Shown here: positions 24,879-35,934 of the stretch, piece after piece | Layout of the letters: each line of letters starts with the position of its first letter | Position numbering within the stretch: position 1 is the first letter of the stretch | DNA from: Zerene cesonia | Taxonomy: Eukaryota; Arthropoda; Insecta; Lepidoptera; Pieridae | Length of the DNA: 64,000 nt | Assembly: GCF_012273895.1 (NCBI RefSeq) | Contig: NC_052107.1 | Location: forward strand, 248,001-312,000 | Reading direction: 5' to 3' | Translations under genes and position numbers: made by a program | Notes under the pieces: generated by a model | Told to the model about the DNA's origin: nothing | Seen by the model: only the letters and a program-made list of their open reading frames with translations | Databases searched by the model: none

Positions 24879-25058
24879 TATACTTTGAAATACGTCATGC
24901 TAGAATCCTTAGCGTATCCACGTAAAATGATGGCATATCAATCTTCGATAAAATTAGATATACAGAACCTCGTACACAATGATTATTTACTTTCTTTAAA
25001 ACATACGATAAATCGTCTCGTATGTCTTAAACGACCCGCAGGTTCGCTGCGAGATTGA
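24879..25058 (+). other. possible terminal exon
   Basis: A good acceptor ('gttctgtatatgtttcag', ending at 24881) lies inside a frame open from an ATG at 24870 to a stop at 25056-25058. Taken from the acceptor it would encode 58 residues (for example AYPRKMMAYQSSIKLDIQNL) with balanced composition. A second strong acceptor ('gatttctcttccag', ending at 25070) follows the stop. No family is recognised. Chance is a serious alternative. Confidence 0.15.
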
Positions 25059-25069
25059 TTTCTCTTCCA

Positions 25070-25200
25070 GCTCTTCCTGACCTCCCCCCCCCCCGGGCGG
25101 CGTTTGATCGCGTTATTTCTAGAGATAAGCCCGTTAATTGGCCGGCGAGCAGGTTCACTCTCGCTATTGATCTTTAAAAATTTCGACTTGGTTGGAGAAA
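25070..25200. promoter_or_regulatory. GC-rich island with an 11-base C run
   Basis: Contains C11 directly followed by GGGCGG at about 25084-25100, then 'ggcggcgtttgatcgcg' and 'gttaattggccggcgagcag'. Stops in most frames. Possible conserved non-coding element. Confidence 0.2.
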
Positions 25201-25264
25201 ATGTATTGGCAGATAGCTTATAGTAGCGCATGTAAATATATGCTATGTATATTAACACTAATAT

Positions 25265-25414
25265 CATAGAGAGGAGAGTTTTGTATGTTTTTTACGTATT
25301 CATGCTAAAAACTGCTGGACCGATTTCAAAAATCCTTTCACCATTACAAAGCTGCAACTTTACTGAGTGACATAGGCTATATGTACTACGGGCGAAGCCG
25401 GGGCAAACAGCTAG
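25265..25414 (+). mobile_element. Helitron-like element, 3' end intact
   Basis: Interior 'aaaactgctggaccgatttc', 'ctttactgagtgacataggc' and the end 'cgggcgaagccggggcaaacagCTAG|T'. The 'cgggcgaagccgggg' segment is the terminal hairpin region. The 5' end is diverged; my start is approximate. Confidence 0.65.
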
Positions 25415-25419
25415 TATGA

Positions 25420-26260
25420 TATATTAGTGAAGGTACTTGTAAATGAACATAAAAGTATTTTTTAATTTAAATAATTGGGTTTTAATTTGAGATGTTTGTA
25501 TTTTGAGAATTATATGAGCTAGAAATAGGGAAGTCAGATTGTTATTCATATAAGGTGTTCGAAATCGCGGGAACCAGCTAGTAAGGAAAGTTATGAGTTA
25601 GCTAGAAAGTAAATATATTAAAAATTCTGAAAGCGATAGCTGATACATTAAGACAGTAATTATTCCGCCTCGAAGGCGGTCGCTAAACACACAGTATAAT
25701 GGGATGTAAGATGTATCTCGATTCAGGTTGGTGAGTAAGAATAAAAGTCGGAAAAGTTGGCATTGTTCGCGAGACAAAGCGCAAGGAGCCGCGGGAAAAG
25801 TTGATGTGAACCATTTTTAAATACTGTATTTATTTAAGCTATTGTCTCGGATCTTGTTTAGACTTTTTTGTGGTTTTTTCATTGAAATGTTTTGTTAAAT
25901 TGACTGGATTTTAAAGCGTGATTTCATAGTTTTGAAATATTTACTGCGAATTCAGTATGGAGTTAAGTTGTGTGTCTAGATTTATAATATTATTATGATG
26001 GCTTGGTGGTCTATCACTGCATAATAATGCAGTGAGGAGAAAGACGATATACGAGTATTTATTGCTATGAAAATTTCTTCGAAAAAACTGTATTTTAAAT
26101 GACGTCATATCATATAATCATAGCATGATAACATATGCTTTAATAGTCGTATACACATTCATAATTACACGATGATATTAGAAGAGAATGTTAAAATAAA
26201 GACAATCACTTTATTGGAGCCTGATCGTATTTAAATCTTATAATAGTGCGATTGCTTTAT
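25420..26260. other. gene-free stretch
   Basis: AT-rich. Small GC hairpin at 25665-25679 (CCGCCT-cga-AGGCGG), a lone Helitron-like 3' end 'aaccagCTAGT' near 25582, and a CRE palindrome TGACGTCA at 26100-26107. No gene supported. Confidence 0.5.
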
Positions 26261-26263
26261 GCG

Positions 26264-26400
26264 TTTTTTTATGTCTCAGTCGGCAATGGAGCTGGTGGGG
26301 CGCTTGATGGTAGGTAAGCGCTACCACCACCCATGAACTTTTGTAGAGGGAAGGGGAAGGAAAAGGAAATGGGCCCCCGGCTCTCCCACTCACCGAACGA
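26264..26400 (-). mobile_element. 3' part of retroposon family R
   Basis: Minus strand: purine-rich on plus ('agggaaggggaaggaaaagg'), then 'gttcatgggtggtggtagcg', 'cttacctaccatcaagcgcc' and a short A tail (T7 at 26264-26270 on the plus strand). Same layout as the copies at 11891 and 48871. Confidence 0.7.
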
Positions 26401-26561
26401 AACTTTTGCTACTCGTTAACACCATGGGTTTTCATCCGATCGACGTGATTCTTGTTGTGTTTGATACGCAATTAATATCATTTGGTCGCATTTGGAATCA
26501 AGTGTTATGCCACCCTCCACAGGCACGTCGATGATCTTTTTAGTGGGTCATGTTTATTTGA

Positions 26562-26769
26562 TCGTCTTCTTGGTACAGTGGTTAACGCGTGAGCATAGAA
26601 CCGAGGGGTCCTGGGTTCAATTCCCGGTGGAGAAAAAGAAAAAAAATGTCTCGTTCTGGCAGGGCAAATAAGACTGATCACCTACTTGTCCGTAAAAATA
26701 ATCGATCAGTGAAACAGATGTACATCATCTGCCCCATACCCCACTAGGGGACACGGGGCTTCACTTAAT
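26562..26769 (+). mobile_element. full-length tRNA-derived SINE, Metulj-like
   Basis: Begins with an A box (CTTGGTACAGTGGTTAACGC) and a B box (tgggttcaattcccggtgg), then an A-rich linker. Body: 'gttctggcagggcaaataag', 'ctgatcacctacttgtccg', 'gatcagtgaaacagatgtac', 'atctgccccataccccacta', 'ggggacacggggcttcactt'. Matches 5539-5740 end to end in reverse complement. Transcription by Pol III and mobilisation by a LINE are expected from the SINE class. Confidence 0.88.
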
Positions 26770-26774
26770 GTTTA

Positions 26775-27720
26775 TTTTAAATAATATAATTATCAACTTT
26801 CTTGCGCTTTCTCTCATTGGAATGCTAATCTATAATCCAGCATTTGTTTGAGTTTTTATTGAATAAATTAATGCAACCCTCTCGGTGCTTTGCGAATGTT
26901 TCTCCAACTATTTAGATTTTAATGTAATTATATTTTAACTTTTAAACAACGTAAAGATAATATAAATTTTGTTATATTCTAATAACTGGTGAAGCTTTTG
27001 TATATCGTTTTTTATTAATTTTGTATATGTTGGTAAATCGATTATTTGTTTGGTTAATTTATTTTTGAAATTATCCATTTCAAATGAACAAATATTACAC
27101 CTAATATTTAGCTTGTACAATTGTTATAAAAGTAGATTTTTTTTTATTTCAGCTAATTTGCAAAAAAAAACTTTATTTCTATTGTATTATATCAATAGTA
27201 GTTATAAAAATGTAATTCATATTAATTCATAAGTCAGAATAAATTGTAACAAGCCGGTGATTGTATTAGATTGAAGTTGAAGCGAAATCACAGTATTGTG
27301 TGAAAATTGGAAAAGTTTCCTCGTTATCCGTCATCTTAGGGCGCGCGATCATTTGTAATCGTTCGCTCGACAGCCCGTGAGTGTTCAATTGAAATATTTA
27401 CGTTTTATCGTACTTTGGAAAGCAAGGTTAGCTATTATATATAAAATATAATATAGATAAATACATTGAAGATAGGTATGTTAGGAAAGGTATGTTTGAA
27501 TTCTTAGTATTGGATATAAGATTTAAAAATTGTAAAATATCCTATCTTCACAAATCTTATTTGAATGGACTACCATTAATAACCATTCAAATTAAATGAC
27601 AAATTTTTATGATTGGTGTTCATTGTGTAATATTGAATGAAAGTTTAGTGAGTCTGGTTAATAGGTAATACCCGTCTTTTTAAGTATTATTCGATAAGAC
27701 AATTTAAGTCAATAATTTAG
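26775..27720. other. AT-rich gene-free stretch
   Basis: No gene or repeat supported. Open frames at 26935 and 27050 overlap on opposite strands in very AT-rich sequence. Confidence 0.5.
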
Positions 27721-27721
27721 T

Positions 27722-27797
27722 AAAATAATAATAGTAAAATAATTTATAATAATAATAGTAAAATAATTTATAATAATAATAGTAAAATAATTTAGTC
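27722..27797. repeat. 24-bp minisatellite, three units
   Basis: The unit 'gtaaaataatttataataat' plus four bases repeats with exact 24-base spacing: the G of GTAAAATAATTTA occurs at 27734, 27758 and 27782. Copies are essentially identical until the third degenerates after TTTA. Confidence 0.92.
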
Positions 27798-27914
27798 AAT
27801 AATTTTTTTCGAGTATTTCATGTCATAGTTTTAACTCATTTCATGTCTTATATATTAACACATTTATTGTTAGTTAATAGTAAAAAGTAAATATTTATAT
27901 TTTAAAGTTATCGT

Positions 27915-28175
27915 AAGAATGTTTACAAGTGAGACCACACCACCAAAATCAGATGCATCCCTTCCCCGCGAAGGGTTCTCTTTTAAAACTCGCCGAGTTG
28001 TTTTTAATAAATTAATTTTATTATTTTTCGAGCGCCGTCTTGGCTTTATTGGCGGAATTTCTCGAGTAATTAGTCTTTTATTATTATATAATTTTTGGAA
28101 GGGTTGAGGTGCTTGCCAGATGGTCGTCCGTTTGTAATTAAATTGAGCGGTGCTGCCAGACCAAGGCAAAACGGA
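27915..28175. promoter_or_regulatory. GC-richer island, possible conserved non-coding element
   Basis: Opposite-strand frames of 62 and 99 codons overlap here, neither with a recognised family. The sequence alternates GC-rich blocks ('cccttccccgcgaagggtt', which contains the inverted repeat CCCTTC...GAAGGG) with homeodomain-type 'aattaatttt'. More likely a regulatory element than an exon. Confidence 0.2.
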
Positions 28176-28459
28176 AAGGTAGATGGATTTTTTAAATGAT
28201 TCTTATTTTGATTGGGTAACATTTTCAACACAAAAAGACTTTAATTTTATAAGATTTTCAGTATATTTCTCAAAAATTATAGAGATTCATTAGAAAATAA
28301 TGAAATTTAATTTATGATATTTTCTTTTGTTGTTAGAATTGTAGTTTACATTTTAAAACGCATTTTATTTTTAAGGCTGCTCTATGTTATTATATTATTA
28401 ACTATAAGACTATTTACATTTTTATCTCTGAAAAAATCATAGTTTCCAGATGTGTGCGT

Positions 28460-28640
28460 AGTGAATTTTCCTTTACGTTCATAAATGAAGACATCAATAT
28501 CATGATTACAAGCTCGTGTTAATGAGTTGTGACGTCATTATCGTAATTAGCTGCCCTGATTCTTGTGTGTTTGTTTTGTGTGTACCTACAGACGCATACC
28601 GAGTCATCAACGTGATTATGGGTGAAGTTTGAAGCTATAA
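28460..28640. promoter_or_regulatory. CRE, GATA and homeodomain sites close together
   Basis: TGACGTCA at 28530-28537 is followed directly by TTATCG (GATA-type, reverse) and TAATTAG (homeodomain core), within 20 bases. Possible enhancer; inferred from motifs only. Confidence 0.22.
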
Positions 28641-29099
28641 GTGTGTTTATTGGAGGAATTATCGTTGCCAAGAGATTTTTAATATCGACTTTAGGCATTA
28701 ATGTACAAAATTAATGTATAATCTATAAATTAAGGTATAGATCTATTGGTGAAATAATTAAAAAAATCAATTAATTAAATGTGAATTCAGAGATAACTAT
28801 TTCCTTTTTTTTAAATTGAGCATCTTAATCTCACAAGTTGTTGGACTATTGATTTAATATTGCTAAGATTATCATTCTTAGATTTCTTCAATAACCACAT
28901 GAACACTGAAATACTTTTTCTATATAAAACAATAATCACTTACAATCAACACTACACAATGCAATAACTTTGATAACAATTACAGGTAAAAACAAAATTA
29001 TAAATTTGAAATCATTTCTCATAGCTACACAAAATATAGCTAGACAATATAACCTTCGCAGATCTTATATTCATGAAGACTTTAAACATTACGTTGTAC

Positions 29100-29290
29100 G
29101 TTGTAAGGTGAAGGCTTTGTGGGTGGGCGTGTCCAGGTGGCAGGTGTGGCAGGGGGCGGGGCGGGTCGCACCTGCCGACGCAATTGGCTCTACCTGCGCT
29201 ATGTACTCACCTGGCCTTTTTATTTCGCCGCCAATGTGTTTTGCGGTTTGTTCATTGGTGCTTGCTGTGGAATCACTGTGAGGTTTTCTG
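29100..29290. promoter_or_regulatory. E-box cluster in a GC-rich island
   Basis: Four CAGGTG/CACCTG boxes (29134-29139, 29141-29146, 29169-29174, 29208-29213) and a CTACCTG at 29190-29196, the reverse of CAGGTAG, fall within 80 bases. CAGGTG is the class of E-box bound by Snail-family and bHLH proteins; CAGGTAG is the Drosophila Zelda motif. Overlapping open frames on three readings (103 and 68 codons plus, about 70 codons minus) reflect GC content. Most likely an enhancer. Confidence 0.35.
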
Positions 29291-29550
29291 TTGTATGTAG
29301 CACTTTTTTATATTTTAAAGGATAAACAAAATTTGTTTGCGAGTTTGGATTGGATATTTATTTGGAGGCTTTATTTGTGTTTCACCATTTTTTCTTTGGT
29401 CCTTATGAATGAATTTAGAAGATTTGTTTGTAGTGTATTCGGTAGGTTTTGTTTCGTAGGAAATTTGAGGCCTGTTGTTTGTTGTTTAAAAGGAGATAAA
29501 TTGGTAACAATGGCTGCAATTTTTATGTCAGTTTAATATTTACCAACTCA

Positions 29551-29995
29551 TCTACTAATATTATAAATGTGAAAATGTCTCTGTCTATAGTTTCTTCTTC
29601 ACACTAAACAACTGAACTGATTTGGACGAAATTTGGTGCAGAGACTCGAGAAAGGTCATAGAATAGTTTTTATCCCGGGTATTCCAAGGAACGGTAACTA
29701 TGCTGAGAACATCCCTGTATAATCTCTCTCTCTTTGCTTATGTGGACACTGTCGCGGGTCGCCGTTAATTGAATGTATATTTAACAGAACTCTTAACTTA
29801 TTTTGGTTATGATATTCAAAAGGAAATAATAATGTTTTCCATCTTTTAAGTAGACTAGCTGTGCCCCTCGGTTTTCTAGGTCGTAAATGTTCGTTAGCCT
29901 TCCGCAATAAGTGGACCATTAAAAATGAAACAATTGTATTCGAAGCAGTGCTATTGCTATTTTTAAACAACCCGAGCGAAGACGGGGCAAGCGGT
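29551..29995. mobile_element. decayed Helitron-like patchwork
   Basis: A 5' end is at 29551 (A|TCTACTAATATTATAAATGT, then 'aacaactgaactgatttgga'). A reversed 3' end lies at 29855 (CTAG then 'ctgtgcccctcggtttt'), and another 3'-like block 'cccgagcgaagacggggcaa' at 29971-29990. This looks like at least two elements, one nested or adjacent, in opposite orientations. Boundaries are approximate. Confidence 0.5.
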
Positions 29996-30254
29996 GTTTA
30001 TATTGTATGGTTTTAAAAGTTGTTGTTAAAGCAAAACCGAGAGTGTATGTAGGTCTACGCACTAAATCCTAGTGGGTCTACGCCTACGACCCTCTAACAT
30101 TTAAGAGGGAATATTTTTTGCGCAGTTAACCCGACACGGAAGGGGAGGCGCCGTCTCTGCGGCCGAGGGTTTACCTCTTTAAAACTGACCTTTACGAGAT
30201 TGGGTCTGTCCATATTCCACTTGGAATTGTGGAGGAATCTATTTATATTTTATA

Positions 30255-30330
30255 ACTACTAATGTTACAAATGCGAGTGACTCTATCTGTTTGTTTGTCT
30301 GGAGTTTCCTTTTAACGACGTGTGCGAAGC
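30255..30330 (+). mobile_element. Helitron-like 5' fragment
   Basis: 'ctactaatgttacaaatgcg' followed by 'agtgactctatctgtttg' is the usual 5' start of this superfamily here. No 3' end found. Confidence 0.45.
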
Positions 30331-30644
30331 ATATCATAATTTCATTAAAAGCTATAATAAAAAGAGTATAATGTAGGTTTAATCACTCAGCTGTGGTTTG
30401 TTACAGGCGAACTAGACAAAAAAAAAATGTTTAATTTTCAGGTTGACAACAATCCAGCAATAGGAATAAGTGAAATTCCTTGTTTCAGTTTATGTTTCGG
30501 TTATATAGAAAATAATACACGATTATCTCGAAAGAACTTACGTCCATATCGTATGTACGTAGGTAGGTTAAAAAAAGAAAAATATCTTTACTTACCGGTT
30601 TTTTTCTTTGATATGTGTGATAAATTATATGCATTTGTGGCACG

Positions 30645-30870
30645 CATAAAGTCTATCAAAAATCAATCAAAAAACTCTTTATTGTGCACCTTTACAAGAA
30701 GAGTAAAAACAGGATATAAATAACAACATAATATTAACATGAAGAGCACAACAGGCGGTCTTATCGCTTAAGCAGCGATCTCTTCCAGACAACCTGGTGG
30801 ACAAGGAAAACGCAGGGTATACTAATGTAAAAGGGAGGCGCAATAATAAGAGTTAATAAGAATAGAACGT
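30645..30870 (+). repeat. probable interspersed repeat ('ctctttattgtgcac' type)
   Basis: 'aaactctttattgtgcacct' and 'aacaggcggtcttatcgctt', 'gcgatctcttccagacaacc' form a sequence I have seen widely in lepidopteran non-coding DNA. Class unknown. A 98-codon open frame at 30427-30723 runs into it and is not a believable gene. Confidence 0.45.
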
Positions 30871-31034
30871 ATAATAAAAAGAAAGTCTATGTAATTTACT
30901 AGACTAAGTTGTTCTTTAATTTCTTATTGTTCTGCTGTTGGTTATCCCAAATAGAAAACTTTTTGCATGTAATTGCGTAAAAAATAGTTTTTGCTGACAG
31001 ATGCTTTTAAACGTTTATATGTATGCGTGCAGTG

Positions 31035-31275
31035 TATGAAAGAAAGAAAGAAAGAAAGACAGAAAGAAAACAAGCTTTATTGCCACAAAAAAACTAACAT
31101 AAAAACAAACCCATGGAAAAACTAATATAAATTAAAAAATTAAAACTAATATAAATTAAAATTAACATAAAAAATGAACATGGCAATCGGGACAGACTCA
31201 GCCATGCTGACGGGCTTTAATCCCCGAACAGCGCTGATTTTCAGTCTGCCCACGTGTTTTGTTCGAGGTTCTTAT
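31035..31275. repeat. GAAA microsatellite leading into an interspersed repeat
   Basis: Tandem GAAA/GAAAGACA units at about 31038-31069, then 'aagctttattgccac', an A-rich stretch with repeated 'aaactaatataaatta' and 'gctgacgggctttaatcccc'. The GAAA run looks like the terminal tail or an expansion at the edge of a retroposed repeat. Confidence 0.5.
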
Positions 31276-31821
31276 ATATTTGTCCAGGTACCAACCATAT
31301 CATACAAATGCAGTGTAAATATTAATTAAACAGATAGTTATAAATAAAATAATAATTAAGAAGTAACATTTCTGTTTATATGTTTGTGTGTGATATAAAA
31401 ACGTGTGTGTGCAAAATAAAAGTGGAGCATGCACAGAGTCTTGTAACCGTATGTTTTGTGGCGCGTGGTGTTCCGCCGTCGCCTTTATTCAATGAGATAC
31501 GTTTTTATATCCGACCTTCGGACCTGAACCAATATCATTTGCAAATATATATCGGGAAAAACCTTATTCAGATGCGCTAGATTGTTCTGGAATATTTCGG
31601 AATAATTTTGATCAGCGTTTGTATTGCTTTTCAAGCAAATTTAAGTTTTAATATTACAGGTTTAACAATTACTGATGTGTTAATTGGATGCGGGCCTTGT
31701 ATTGTTATATTTGTTATTTAGATAAAATGCTGTAAATACACATGAAATTACGTATATCATTAGAGTAGATATGGTTCTAGACATAACAAAACCGCCCGGG
31801 CCACAGAATACTAACTAGTAA

Positions 31822-31983
31822 CTAGCGTCCGGGCTTCGCCGTAGTACATATATAGCCTCAATCCTTGCTTAATAAATGGGCTATCTAAAACTGAAAGCAT
31901 TATTCGAAACGGACCAATAGTTCCTGAAATTAGCGCGTTCAAACAAACAAACAAACTCTTTATCTTTATAATATCAGTATAGA
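31822..31983 (-). mobile_element. non-autonomous Helitron (family H5)
   Basis: Minus strand: TCTATACTGATATTATAAAG at the start, 'agagtttgtttgtttgtttg', 'aacgcgctaatttcaggaac', 'tttagatagcccatttatta' and the end 'ggcgaagcccggacgCTAG|T'. Same family and strand as 41005-41172 and 57778-57953. Confidence 0.8.
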
Positions 31984-31989
31984 TAAGAA

Positions 31990-33575
31990 ATTAATAAATT
32001 AACATTATAAGCTGTAAATCTATTGTTACCTTTAATTACCAAAAACATGGCTTTTCCATGGTTATTTATATTGTATTAATTTAAGTAGTGCAATGATAAT
32101 TTTTGTGTAGGTAATTTGTTATAAATTTGAATTAAATTAGTATTTGTTATTACCCCTTACAGTCTTCCTGTTTTGTCACTTTGTATCAGCTGACATACAA
32201 TTTATATCGACGATAAACAAATGGGGTATAAACTGTAACCAAAATAAACATTTCACCATCCATTAATTAAGAAAACAACTCGTATTTACCTCAAACTCAT
32301 TAATTATACCTTACAATACATCGCCTCACTGGCGCCAGTAACTTATACTCTGATATCAACTCTTATCATACTTACGTAGCGTTATAAATTGGCCGAGTAT
32401 TTTAAACTGTATGGTGTACATTGCTGGTTATGATATGTATGTGATTATCGTGGATCCAAGACGTGGTTCAACGTATGTTATACATACTGTTTTGTGTGGG
32501 TATTTGTTAAAGCATTTGTGTCGGAGTGGGGGCCGTAATGATAGGGTAGTTGTGTAGTCAGGTGGGTGATGGAGGATTGCTTTTTAGGGGATAAACAAAT
32601 CATTATGCTGTAACATACCTACCAAACTACCCTATAGAACCTTAATGTAATATTTTTATTCTGTCAAATCTGGAATATTGTTTTTTTTTGAACAACCTAT
32701 CGTATTAGTTATACCGATGTAGAAAGTATGTAGCTAGATTGCTTTTATTTGATCATTTTTTTTAGATAACCTTATATTTTGATATAAAAATAATAAGTAA
32801 TATGCATTTATTGCAAACTTAAATAAAAAATATTAAAATTGATTAAAGCTTAATTACTCTCACTCATAATTATTAATTATCACTCAGCTTCCATATTTGC
32901 ACACATATATCAGTTTAGAAATACTTAGAAAGAAGCAAAGCAAACAAAACATAAAAAAACGATAAAATTAAAGTGATGTGAAATAAGTCTTTCTAAAACT
33001 TTCATCAAGATAATTTTCCAGGTTTTTGAACGAATTCCTGAATTCTGCACGAAATAAAGTCGTATTTGTAACATCTTTCGCTGCAAAGCACAAACACGAG
33101 GAAATGTGTTTACCGTCTCTCCCCCGTAATTGAAATTTTAATTGAACAGGTGCGCTAGGTAAGCGTGTGCACGGGGACAAACAAACACAACTAAATTGAA
33201 ATCGTAATAGAGACATTTTGATCAGAGTTTAGTTTTGTAATGGAATATATTTTTAAATGTATCCATCCAAAGTAATGGATACAGTTCTTTTAAAATATGC
33301 AAAGGTGATCTATGAGGAAGAGGATCTACTTGAATCAGTGATAGATACTATTGTATCTATCTGCATCCTTAATTCAAATACTTATAAATATCTCTGACTG
33401 CGAGGCAAATACAAGCTGTATCTCCACAAGGAAGATTCACAAACAAATTAAATTACATGAAATCAAAACATCGTATATTCGAAATATTATTCGAAATTAA
33501 CATAAACGTTAAAGCAGGGGCATGAAGCAAATATTTGGCGAGGAGTAATAAAATCATATACGAGGATACCTGACA
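31990..33575. other. gene-free stretch
   Basis: Mostly AT-rich. A GC-richer patch at 33010-33210 overlaps an 82-codon minus frame (32968-33216) with no recognised family. No gene supported. Confidence 0.5.
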
Positions 33576-33583
33576 GCTTTCTA

Positions 33584-33612
33584 CTAGCTGCAGCCCGCGG
33601 GTGTACTTGTTT
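33584..33612 (-). mobile_element. isolated Helitron 3' terminus
   Basis: Minus strand reads 'acacccgcgggctgcagCTAG|T', a terminal hairpin region and CTAG, with no matching 5' part. A remnant. Confidence 0.4.
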
Positions 33613-33907
33613 TAATTAACTTATTCTCTTGTTTGATTTACACTCGTTTTTTTTAATTGAAGTCTACATTATTTTGCATCAAGATGTAACGAGATGTAGA
33701 GAAAATCATTATTATTATTATTGGGTGCTTTTCCAGGTGATCTCATGAAATATTGTCGTAATAAATTACTTAATATAAAAGTAGTTTTACAAGTGTCTAT
33801 AGGCGGTGTTGACCACTTAACATCAGCTGGCCCACTGCTTTCGTGCTTGCTCTGTATTAAAAAAGTATTGTAATAATTAAGTGATGCAGTACATTGCAGT
33901 GAAGCGA

Positions 33908-34907
33908 NNNNNNNNNNNNNNNNNNNNNNNNNNNNNNNNNNNNNNNNNNNNNNNNNNNNNNNNNNNNNNNNNNNNNNNNNNNNNNNNNNNNNNNNNNNNN
34001 NNNNNNNNNNNNNNNNNNNNNNNNNNNNNNNNNNNNNNNNNNNNNNNNNNNNNNNNNNNNNNNNNNNNNNNNNNNNNNNNNNNNNNNNNNNNNNNNNNNN
34101 NNNNNNNNNNNNNNNNNNNNNNNNNNNNNNNNNNNNNNNNNNNNNNNNNNNNNNNNNNNNNNNNNNNNNNNNNNNNNNNNNNNNNNNNNNNNNNNNNNNN
34201 NNNNNNNNNNNNNNNNNNNNNNNNNNNNNNNNNNNNNNNNNNNNNNNNNNNNNNNNNNNNNNNNNNNNNNNNNNNNNNNNNNNNNNNNNNNNNNNNNNNN
34301 NNNNNNNNNNNNNNNNNNNNNNNNNNNNNNNNNNNNNNNNNNNNNNNNNNNNNNNNNNNNNNNNNNNNNNNNNNNNNNNNNNNNNNNNNNNNNNNNNNNN
34401 NNNNNNNNNNNNNNNNNNNNNNNNNNNNNNNNNNNNNNNNNNNNNNNNNNNNNNNNNNNNNNNNNNNNNNNNNNNNNNNNNNNNNNNNNNNNNNNNNNNN
34501 NNNNNNNNNNNNNNNNNNNNNNNNNNNNNNNNNNNNNNNNNNNNNNNNNNNNNNNNNNNNNNNNNNNNNNNNNNNNNNNNNNNNNNNNNNNNNNNNNNNN
34601 NNNNNNNNNNNNNNNNNNNNNNNNNNNNNNNNNNNNNNNNNNNNNNNNNNNNNNNNNNNNNNNNNNNNNNNNNNNNNNNNNNNNNNNNNNNNNNNNNNNN
34701 NNNNNNNNNNNNNNNNNNNNNNNNNNNNNNNNNNNNNNNNNNNNNNNNNNNNNNNNNNNNNNNNNNNNNNNNNNNNNNNNNNNNNNNNNNNNNNNNNNNN
34801 NNNNNNNNNNNNNNNNNNNNNNNNNNNNNNNNNNNNNNNNNNNNNNNNNNNNNNNNNNNNNNNNNNNNNNNNNNNNNNNNNNNNNNNNNNNNNNNNNNNN
34901 NNNNNNN
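33908..34907. other. assembly gap of exactly 1000 N
   Basis: Unknown sequence; the round size marks a placeholder of unspecified length. The flanks share short motifs: 'tgcagtgaa' is present on both sides and its reverse complement 'ttcactgca' occurs on the right. Long open frames drawn across the gap are artefacts. Confidence 0.99.
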
Positions 34908-35139
34908 GAAGCAAGTGTTCACTGCACTACACTGCAGTGAACTCAGCTCCATTTGCTTACGTTAATCTCTGTAGCAAATTTAGCCCATTTCGGTATTTCC
35001 ATTTTTACTTGAAGAATAACAGATATTCCTCAGATTCAGACCTCATTAATTTTCGCGTATTTAAGAGAGCAGTATTGAATGGTTTAAAATTAAATAATAT
35101 CTTTGCATAACCTCAATAACGATTAGTCTATATGATCGT

Positions 35140-35480
35140 CTTTATATCGTGATGTTTGAAGGAAACTTCGAGAAATTTCCTTAAATTCGCCTGACGCTTC
35201 CTTTCCGTACATTCTAAAAATAACAAATCAACAAATAACTTAGCAGGCACAAAGGCGCGGTGGGTATAGCGAGCAGACAGTCTAATAACGATGCCATTCC
35301 TCACAACACATCCACGCGAAATAATTTGATTCCCTTCAAAGAAGCTCTGTTTGCCGACGTGCAAATTTCAATCAAACGCGTCTTATTGTCGGGAAAAATG
35401 GCCGGCAGGCAAGCGACCTGGATTGAAGTGTAAATGGAGTAATTTTCGAGGGAGCGTCTTGGAATCACAAACATAAATTT
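35140..35480. promoter_or_regulatory. GC-richer island, possible conserved non-coding element
   Basis: A long GC-richer block right of the gap with 'gaaataatttgattccctt' and 'aaatttcaatcaaacgcg' (TCAATCAAA-type TALE/Hox-like sites). A 78-codon minus frame at 35128-35364 has no recognised family. Confidence 0.2.
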
Positions 35481-35912
35481 GATTACCGCAGGTCTGACAC
35501 GTCGATCGCGATGAATGTCTTTGTTGGCGCTTTATTCTTCTGTAATATACGGAATTGTGAATTCTTGTGTCACTGTAACCATTCTGATCAAAGAAAAATA
35601 TTTATTAATACAATTAATGAAGATTATTCGAATCCTAATTGGTCAACTACCTGTTTCTGTCTTAGTAAAGATCGGTCGGTTGACGTCATTCAATCTTCTC
35701 TTTTCGATAAGTAATGTTTAATGATTAATGTTCAACAGAAAAAGGGAACCTTGTGTGGTTGGAGCAGAATATAAACTAAATGAATATGTTGATATAAATC
35801 AACAAAATGGACGAATTATTTACTTCTTTTTTAATAATTTCACATATTAAATCTTTATATTCTGTATCTATAAGTATATATGATAACGAGTGATTGTCTC
35901 TCACGAACAAGT

Positions 35913-35931
35913 AAGTACTCCCGGAGTACTT
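35913..35931. repeat. 19-bp near-perfect palindrome
   Basis: AAGTACTCC and GGAGTACTT flank a single C: nine paired bases on each side. Possible dimeric factor site. Confidence 0.9.
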
Positions 35932-35934
35932 CGC

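Noticed and set aside
28970..29325. Overlapping 103- and 68-codon plus frames and a roughly 70-codon minus frame
   Set aside because: Three readings open at once in a GC-rich island indicate low stop-codon frequency, not coding. A minus-strand CAG|GTGAGT is present but the frame has no recognisable content.
30427..30723. 98-codon plus frame with a CAG near the start
   Set aside because: The acceptor is poor, the composition follows local AT content, and the end lies in an interspersed repeat.
33669..35110. Open frames of 345 to 427 codons on both strands
   Set aside because: They run through 1000 Ns; the visible ends are short and non-coding. Pure artefacts of the gap.
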